In this document: piece by piece, positions 5,624-10,614 of the stretch
Position numbering within the stretch: the stretch's first letter is position 1
Layout: each line of letters starts with the position of its first letter
NCBI GenBank assembly: GCA_965652645.1
Contig: CBFGXE010000065.1
Coordinates: 1-10,614 of the forward strand
Length of the DNA: 10,614 nucleotides
Direction: 5' to 3'
From: ZC4RG30 sp965652645
GTDB lineage: Bacteria > Pseudomonadota > Gammaproteobacteria > Steroidobacterales > Steroidobacteraceae
Made by a program: the position numbers and the translations under genes
The notes under the pieces: generated by a model
The model's input: only the letters and a program-made list of their open reading frames with translations
What the model was told of the DNA's origin: nothing
Databases searched by the model: none

Positions 5624-6523
5624 TCATTCCTCCGGCCGGAATGTAACGATCAGCTCCCGCTCGAACAAGGCGGGATCCGGCGGCGACGGCAACGGTGAAG
5701 CCCGCCGCACCGCATCTTCCACCGACAGCCTGACCGCTTCATCGCCATTGCAGCGGCCGATCTGCACGCCAGCCACCGATCCACCTGGCACCTGCGTGAC
5801 GCGCACCTCGCACACCAGGCCCGCGCGCGCCGAGGGGGGCTTCAGCCAGGCGCGCATGATCTTCGCCTCGATCTGCGCCTTGTACTGGTTGGCCAGCGCG
5901 CTGCCCCTCACGGCCTCGCGCCGTTCCTCCGAGGCAAGCTGCTCGGCGAGTTCGGCCTCGCGCCGGCGTCGCTCGGCCTCCTCGCGTTCGCGGCGCTGGC
6001 GCTCCGCGTTCTCGCGCGCCACGCGCTCCCGCTCCAGACGTTCGCGCTCCGCCTTCTCGCGGGCAGCCTTCTCCCGCTCCTGGCGCTCCTTCTCGCGCTG
6101 CTCGCGCTCGGCCTGCTCGCGCGCCGCCACCTCGGCCGCCTGGCGTTCGGCCTCCTGCTCGGCCGCAATGCGCTGCTCCTCTGCCAGCCGCAGCTCCTCG
6201 GCCTGCCGCTCGGCCTCTGCCTGCAGCAGCGCCGGGTCTTCTTCGGGCAGCGGCTCCTCAAACACCGGCTCGGGCTCAAATTCCGGCAGCGGCTCCTCGA
6301 ATGCCGGTTCGGGTTCTGGTTCGGGTTCCGGTGCGGGCCGCAGGCGCTCAGCCAGCTGCTCGGGAGTCACGACGCCGCCCGTGATGCCGATGGGCTCAGG
6401 GGGACGCGAGCGCTGCGTCCAGTACCAGACGCCCGCCACGATGGCGACAATGGCCACGTGCAGCAGGATGGAAAGTGACCACGAGGCCCACAGGCTGCCC
6501 TCGCGCCTGCGCTGCCTGTTCAC
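5624..6523 (-). CDS. tolA: Cell envelope integrity protein TolA
   Basis: Inner-membrane protein that spans the periplasm, is energised by TolQ-TolR and contacts TolB-Pal; also a common colicin/phage entry factor. The 299 residues are shorter than E. coli TolA (421). They show a basic cytoplasmic start (RQRRR), one membrane helix (about 15-35), a Pro/Glu linker (42-97) with tandem FEEPLPE copies at 75-81 and 88-94, and a long charged helix (about 98-206). A C-terminal TonB-like domain (207-299) has Cys238 and Cys258, matching the disulphide known in E. coli domain III. The helix is Arg/Glu-rich (for example REREEAERRRREAE), unlike the Ala/Lys-rich E. coli domain II. GTG at 6523 overlaps the tolR stop by 4 bases (GTGA). 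No other start fits before the membrane helix. Confidence 0.94.
   Translation of the reverse strand: MNRQRRREGSLWASWSLSILLHVAIVAIVAGVWYWTQRSRPPEPIGITGGVVTPEQLAERLRPAPEPEPEPEPAFEEPLPEFEPEPVFEEPLPEEDPALLQAEAERQAEELRLAEEQRIAAEQEAERQAAEVAAREQAEREQREKERQEREKAAREKAERERLERERVARENAERQRREREEAERRRREAELAEQLASEERREAVRGSALANQYKAQIEAKIMRAWLKPPSARAGLVCEVRVTQVPGGSVAGVQIGRCNGDEAVRLSVEDAVRRASPLPSPPDPALFERELIVTFRPEE
6246..6329. repeat. Tandem 39-base repeat and hexanucleotide tract inside tolA
   Basis: Two adjacent 39-base units (6246-6284 and 6285-6323) match at about 30 of 39 positions and encode the repeated FEEPLPE segment. Overlapping the second unit, four GGTTCN hexamers at 6306-6329 encode an EPEPEPEP stretch. 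Changes in copy number would stay in frame and only lengthen or shorten the Pro/Glu linker. Confidence 0.8.
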
Positions 6524-6969
6524 GGCTGCCGCCGGTCCTCGCGGCGCGCCGGATCGGCGAGGAAGCCGAGCCTCGCGGCGCCCGCGGCCTGCAGCACCAC
6601 CATCGCATCCATCACGTGCTCGTACTGCACGTGCCGGTCGGCCTGCAGCAGCACCTCGCGCTGCGGCTCCACGGCCAGCGCGGCCTGCACCGCACCGCGC
6701 AGCTCCCCGGTCCCGAGCGGGCGCTCCGGATCGCTGCTGGTGTTCAGGTAGAGGCGGCCGTCGATGTCGATGGAAACGATCAGGGGTGGGCTCCTTTGGG
6801 TGGAAGCCGGCAAGGGCTGGGCACTGGCCTGCGGCAGCTCAACCTGCACGCCCTGGGTGAGCAGTGGCGCAGTGGCCATGAAGATCACCAGCAGCACCAG
6901 CATCACGTCGATCAGCGGCACCACGTTGATCTCGCCCATCAGGCGGCGTTTGCGCGGCGCATCTTCCAT
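6520..6969 (-). CDS. tolR: Tol-Pal motor subunit TolR
   Basis: ExbD-family partner of TolQ in the proton-driven inner-membrane motor. The 149-residue protein has a short basic cytoplasmic start (APRKRRLMGEINVVPLI) and a single membrane helix (about 17-37) carrying Asp21 in PLIDVMLVLLVIFMATAP. That Asp is the conserved proton-path residue (Asp23 in E. coli). A periplasmic dimer domain follows, with LIVSIDIDGRLYLN and VLLQADRHVQYEHVMDAM. The ATG at 6969 shares its A with the tolQ stop (TGATG), and the TGA overlaps the GTG of tolA (GTGA). This suggests tightly coupled synthesis of motor subunits and TolA. Confidence 0.96.
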   Translation of the reverse strand: MEDAPRKRRLMGEINVVPLIDVMLVLLVIFMATAPLLTQGVQVELPQASAQPLPASTQRSPPLIVSIDIDGRLYLNTSSDPERPLGTGELRGAVQAALAVEPQREVLLQADRHVQYEHVMDAMVVLQAAGAARLGFLADPARREDRRQP

Positions 6970-7664
6970 CAGGCGGGATCTCCGGCTGCCGGCTGCCGTG
7001 CAGCATAACGCTGCAGGATGGTGGAGAACTCCTCCATGAAGGCGTTGTAACGCAGCTCCAACCGGCTCACCTTGTCCGCATAGCGGTTATAGGCAATGAA
7101 GGCGGGAATGGCTGCCACGAGCGCCACGGCCGTGGCCACCAGTGCCTCGGCGATGCCCGGCGCCACCGTGGCCAGCGTGGCCTGCTGCACCTCGCCCAGG
7201 CTCATGAAGGTATTGAGGATGCCGCACACCGTGCCGAACAGGCCGACGTAAGGACTCACCGAGCCGATCGTCGCCAGGGTGGCGAGGTTGTGCTCCAGCC
7301 GCTCCAGCTCCTTCAACTGGGCTACCTTCATGGCGCGCCGCGCGCCCTCCAGCAGCTGCTCGGAGGTGGCGCCGCCCTGGCGCAGCCGCGCGAACTCCCG
7401 GAAGCCCATCTCGAAGATGCTGCTCATGCCCGTGCTGCCGCCCTTGGCCTCAAGGTTGCGGTACAGCGTGCCCAGGTCACCGCCGGACCAGAATGCGGCC
7501 TCGAAATGGTTGGCCTCGGTGGCTGCCCGGGCCATCACCGAACGTTTGGCCAGGATGATGGCCCAGGACGCCAGCGAGGCGATGGCCAGCATCGCCAGCA
7601 CGATCTGCACCACCAGGCTGGCATCCATCACCAGGTGGATGACGGTGGCCATGTCGCCGCTCAT
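6969..7664 (-). CDS. tolQ: Tol-Pal motor subunit TolQ
   Basis: ExbB/MotA-family inner-membrane subunit that surrounds TolR helices and uses the proton gradient. The 231-residue protein is normal family length. It has membrane segments at about 17-38, 130-153 and 170-192, and a large cytoplasmic loop between the first two. The signature ATIGSVSPYVGLFGTVCGIL (131-150) and APGIAEALVATAVALVAAIP (168-187) hold the conserved Thr residues (Thr145, Thr178) that face TolR. The frame is open 97 codons further upstream, but that part is antisense-like noise within ybgC. ATG 7664 overlaps the ybgC stop by 4 bases (ATGA) and has GAGG 8 bases ahead. An in-frame ATG at 7652 is a less likely start. Confidence 0.97.
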   Translation of the reverse strand: MSGDMATVIHLVMDASLVVQIVLAMLAIASLASWAIILAKRSVMARAATEANHFEAAFWSGGDLGTLYRNLEAKGGSTGMSSIFEMGFREFARLRQGGATSEQLLEGARRAMKVAQLKELERLEHNLATLATIGSVSPYVGLFGTVCGILNTFMSLGEVQQATLATVAPGIAEALVATAVALVAAIPAFIAYNRYADKVSRLELRYNAFMEEFSTILQRYAARQPAAGDPA

Positions 7665-8058
7665 CGCGCCATCCTCGCCACCAGCTCCGCCGGCAGGCGG
7701 CGCGGCTTCAGGGTGCCGGTCGCCACGCAGGCCACTCGCACCTGGCCCTCGGCCAGCAGCTCGCCGGCAGCGTTGCGGACCTCCTGCTCGAAGCGCATCG
7801 AGGCGCCGCCGGTAATCTCTGGCCGCGCCAGCACCTCGAGCATGTCGTCGAGGCGCGCCGGTTTGACGAAGCGCACCGCCAGATCCACCACGGTAAACAG
7901 CACTCCTGCCTCCTCTGCCAGCTTCTGCTGGGAATAGCCGATGGCGCGCAGCCACTCGGTGCGGGCGCGCTCGAAGAAACGGATGTAGCCGGTATGGTAG
8001 ACGACGCCGCCTGCGTCAGTGTCTTCGTAATACACCCTTACGGGCAGGCGCAGGCCGG

Positions 8059-8062
<4 letters not shown>
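7661..8062 (-). CDS. ybgC: Acyl-CoA thioesterase YbgC (Tol-Pal associated)
   Basis: Cytoplasmic hot-dog-fold (4HBT) thioesterase, customarily the first gene of the tol-pal cluster; in E. coli it hydrolyses short-chain acyl-CoA in vitro. The 133-residue protein matches the family closely: VRVYYEDTDAGGVVYH (8-23) holds Asp16, the equivalent of E. coli catalytic Asp18, and His23. FERARTEWLR (30-39) and the core PARLDDMLEV (68-77) follow, and the tail is KPRRLPAELV. The start is GTG at 8062, overlapping the ruvB stop by 4 bases (GTGA). No other start fits before the conserved VRVYYEDTD block. Its role in Tol function remains unclear even where studied. Confidence 0.96.
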
Positions 8063-9096
<1,034 letters not shown>

Positions 9097-9103
9097 GGGC
9101 GCC

Positions 9104-9685
9104 TCATTTCGGCGCCGCGCCCATCAGCGCGCCGCGGATCAGCTCTTCGGTGGTGGCGCCATCGGTGGCCGCCTTGTCGAGCATCTTCTGCGCCTCCTGC
9201 GCCTTGTAACCCAGTGCCAGCAGGGCCTGCAGCGCCTCCTCGCGCGGCGGCAGCACGCGCGCGGCCCCGGACAGCGCCGGGGCATCGCGGAAATGGTCGC
9301 GCATCTCCACCAGCAGGCGCTCGGCAGTCTTGCGGCCCACGCCGGGAATACGCGTCAGCGCTGCCGCATCCTCGGCGGCAATGGCGGCACGAAACTCGGC
9401 GGTGCTCACGCCCGAGAGGATGGCCAGCGCCACCTTCGGCCCCACGCCATTGACCTTCAGCAGCGCACGGAACAGCTCGCGCTCCTCCGCGGTGACAAAA
9501 CCGAACAGCAGCGAGGCATCCTCGCGCAGCACGTGGTGGATGCGCAGCCGCACGGCGCTGCCCACCGGCGGCAGGGCGAGGTAAGTGGACATCGGCACCT
9601 CCACCTCGTAACCCACGCCCTGGCATTCGACCAGCAGCCGTGGCGGCTCCTTCTCCGCCAGCACTCCCGCCAGCGCACCGATCAC
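9104..9685 (-). CDS. ruvA: Holliday junction binding protein RuvA
   Basis: Tetrameric junction-binding protein that loads RuvB. The 193-residue protein has an OB-fold N-terminal domain (1-64, with CQGVGYEVEVP) and the acidic pin residues Glu55 and Asp56 in LREDASLLFGF, at the same positions as in E. coli. It has two helix-hairpin-helix motifs, NGVGPKVALAIL (79-90) and IPGVGRKTAERLLVEM (113-128). A linker and a RuvB-binding domain III (about 147-193, LQALLALGYKAQEAQKML) follow. The start is GTG at 9685, giving the family's usual MIGxLxG N-terminus and overlapping the ruvC stop by 4 bases (GTGA). Confidence 0.98.
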   Translation of the reverse strand: MIGALAGVLAEKEPPRLLVECQGVGYEVEVPMSTYLALPPVGSAVRLRIHHVLREDASLLFGFVTAEERELFRALLKVNGVGPKVALAILSGVSTAEFRAAIAAEDAAALTRIPGVGRKTAERLLVEMRDHFRDAPALSGAARVLPPREEALQALLALGYKAQEAQKMLDKAATDGATTEELIRGALMGAAPK

Positions 9686-10272
9686 CCGCTGCTTCCCATC
9701 GCCGCCAGGCGTCCGGCGGTGCGTCGCGCATGTGCGTGGCAGAGGGCGATCGCCAGCGCATCGGAAACATCATGCGTGGCCGGCTCGGCGATGGACAGCA
9801 GCACACGCACCATGTGCGCCACCTGCGCCTTGTCCGCCCCGCCGGTGCCCACCAGTGCGAGCTTCACGGCGCGCGGCGCGTATTCGTAGACGGCGGCGCC
9901 ATGCGCCACCACGGCGGTGAGCGCCGCCCCGCGTGCCTGCCCCAGCTTCAGCGCGCTGTCGGCATTGCGATGCATGAAAACCCGCTCCACGGCGACTTCA
10001 TCGGGCCGGAATTCCGCCACCAGCTCTAGCAGCCGCTGGTGGATCTGGTGCAGGCGGCGCGCAAGGTCCGTGCCCTTCACCTGGATGCAGCCGCTGGCCA
10101 CGTGCTTCTCGCCACGCTCATCGCAATCGACGATGCCGTAGCCGGTGCGCAGCGATCCCGGGTCAAGTCCCAGCACGCGGCCGGGCCGGGCGGCAGGCGC
10201 GGCGACACTGCGCGCTTCCACCAGCCGGGCCGGATCGAAGGAACGCCAGGAGCGGCTTGCATAGCGCGGCAT
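9682..10272 (-). CDS. ruvC: Holliday junction endonuclease RuvC
   Basis: Dimeric nuclease that resolves Holliday junctions. Counting from ATG 10272 (196 residues), the four metal-binding acidic residues are Asp37 (VLGLDPGSLRTGYG), Glu96 (DEVAVERVF), and Asp168 and Asp171 (HDVSDALAIA). They correspond to E. coli Asp7, Glu66, Asp138 and Asp141, so the enzyme should be active. E. coli RuvC is 173 residues, so this start adds about 30 residues (MPRYASRSWRSFDPARLVEA...) before the fold. GTG at 10221 or 10176 would give shorter, more usual N-termini, but none of the candidates has a clear Shine-Dalgarno. A possible -10 element lies 6 bases before the ATG at 10272, which would make that start leaderless. 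The start is therefore uncertain; the gene is not. Confidence 0.95.
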   Translation of the reverse strand: MPRYASRSWRSFDPARLVEARSVAAPAARPGRVLGLDPGSLRTGYGIVDCDERGEKHVASGCIQVKGTDLARRLHQIHQRLLELVAEFRPDEVAVERVFMHRNADSALKLGQARGAALTAVVAHGAAVYEYAPRAVKLALVGTGGADKAQVAHMVRVLLSIAEPATHDVSDALAIALCHAHARRTAGRLAAMGSSG

Positions 10273-10283
10273 CCGGATATGAT
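10257..10283 (+). promoter_or_regulatory. Candidate sigma-70 promoter for the divergent relA-like gene
   Basis: TTGCAT (-35, 10257-10262) and TATGAT (-10, 10278-10283) are separated by 15 bases, a little short of the preferred 17. Transcription would begin around 10290, practically at the GTG codons 10292/10295, which have no Shine-Dalgarno, so the mRNA may be leaderless. Confidence 0.35.
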
Positions 10284-10284
10284 A
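10279..10284 (-). promoter_or_regulatory. Candidate -10 element for the ruvC convoy
   Basis: TATCAT on the minus strand overlaps the plus-strand -10 TATGAT by five bases. The expected start would lie near 10272, the first ATG of ruvC. No good -35 is visible 16-18 bases upstream, so this is tentative. Confidence 0.3.
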
Positions 10285-10286
10285 GC

Positions 10287-10305
10287 GTGACGTGGTGATC
10301 GTCAC
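10287..10305. promoter_or_regulatory. Inverted repeat over the relA-like start codon
   Basis: GTGACG (10287-10292) and CGTCAC (10300-10305) are perfect 6-base arms around TGGTGAT. The repeat covers both candidate GTG starts and lies just downstream of the plus-strand -10 element. It could be an operator or, in RNA, a hairpin hiding the start; chance is not excluded. Confidence 0.3.
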
Positions 10306-10614
10306 ATCGTCTCCACCGGCCGGCCTGCCCGGGGCAGCGCTGGAGCCGGCAGCCAGCATTCTTGCCGAAACCGGCGCGTCGCCCGTCGTCATCGAACGCG
10401 CGCGCGAGGCCGCCGGCGTCGTGCTCGAACTCACTGGCGATGCGCCGCTGGCGGCTGCGGCCATGCTGCACGTGGCCCGCCACAGCCCGGATGAAACACC
10501 GGAACTCACCAGCGCACAGCGCCTGCGGCTGGGCGCGCCGGCCATGCGCCTGGCCGACGAGCTGGAGCGTCTCGGTGAATTCCAGCTGGATGGCCGCTGG
10601 TCCAGCGGCGAGAC
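10292..10614 (+). CDS. relA: RelA-type (p)ppGpp synthetase, N-terminal part (partial)
   Basis: First 107 codons of a gene leaving the right edge, divergent from ruvC. Frame and start are bounded by an in-frame TAG at 10283; GTG at 10292 or 10295 are the first starts. The Ala/Leu-rich helical sequence (AREAAGVVLELTGDAPLAAA, then AMLHVARHSPDETPEL and LADELERLGEF) resembles the N-terminal HD-type domain of RelA/SpoT proteins. Where SpoT-like enzymes have LLHDVxEDT, this protein has MLHVARHSPDE. The HD pair is lost, as in monofunctional RelA, whose hydrolase domain is dead. RelA makes (p)ppGpp on stalled ribosomes during amino-acid starvation. The diagnostic synthetase domain lies outside the window, so the identification rests on a diverged domain and is moderate. 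Confidence 0.55.
   Translation, partial: MVIVTSSPPAGLPGAALEPAASILAETGASPVVIERAREAAGVVLELTGDAPLAAAAMLHVARHSPDETPELTSAQRLRLGAPAMRLADELERLGEFQLDGRWSSGE

Noticed and set aside
5604..5627. tolB start at the ATG overlapping the tolA stop
   Set aside because: It would put MMDCRGFV before the signal peptide and has GAGG only one base away. ATG 5603 has AGGGG at 7 bases.
5541..6860. Plus-strand frame of 439 codons with Ser/Arg repeats
   Set aside because: Mirror of the tolA helix and parts of tolB and tolR. The Ser/Arg repetition is the reverse complement of Arg/Glu/Ala codons.
7665..7955. 97-codon upstream extension of tolQ
   Set aside because: This part lies out of frame inside ybgC and shows no TolQ similarity. 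ATG 7664, with GAGG ahead and the ATGA overlap, is the normal TolQ start.

Overview
This window looks like a core chromosomal region of a high-GC gammaproteobacterium. The gene order ruvC-ruvA-ruvB-ybgC-tolQ-tolR-tolA-tolB-pal-cpoB-queE-queC-tRNA-Lys matches the general gammaproteobacterial pattern (Pseudomonas has queE, queC and tRNA-Lys after the tol-pal genes; Xanthomonas-like genomes join ruv to tol). GC-rich codons and many GTG starts fit a Xanthomonadales-like lineage. That placement is inferred from layout and composition, not from a search.

Layout, left to right. Positions 954 to 1 (minus) hold the first 318 codons of an MrpA-type Na+/H+ antiporter subunit A that runs off the left edge. 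A 236-base gap without a recognised gene follows. Then comes a small plus-strand gene (1191-1370) for a 59-residue protein with two CxxC pairs. It converges on a minus-strand convoy across an intergenic space containing an imperfect inverted repeat. The convoy fills 10272 down to 1488: Holliday-junction proteins RuvC, RuvA and RuvB, thioesterase YbgC, the whole Tol-Pal envelope machine (TolQ, TolR, TolA, TolB, Pal, CpoB), the preQ0 enzymes QueE and QueC, and tRNA-Lys(UUU). The largest gap in it is 49 bases (tolB-pal), and seven junctions overlap by 1 or 4 bases, so it reads as one or a few co-transcribed, translationally coupled units. At the right edge a divergent plus-strand gene starts at 10292. 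Its first 107 codons resemble the degenerate HD domain of RelA.

How the genes work together. TolQ-TolR form the inner-membrane motor. It drives TolA, which reaches across the periplasm to TolB-Pal at the peptidoglycan and outer membrane. CpoB links this to cell-wall synthesis, and YbgC is the customary cytoplasmic companion. RuvABC migrate and cut Holliday junctions. QueE and QueC make preQ0 for queuosine in tRNA; QueD and FolE are not in the window.

I found no mobile element, CRISPR array or evident new multi-gene system. What merits a second look is fine-scale: a possible bidirectional promoter between ruvC and relA, non-ATG starts including TTG for pal, a lipobox on CpoB, a near-copy of the tRNA 3' end just before tRNA-Lys, and the small zinc-ribbon-like gene.
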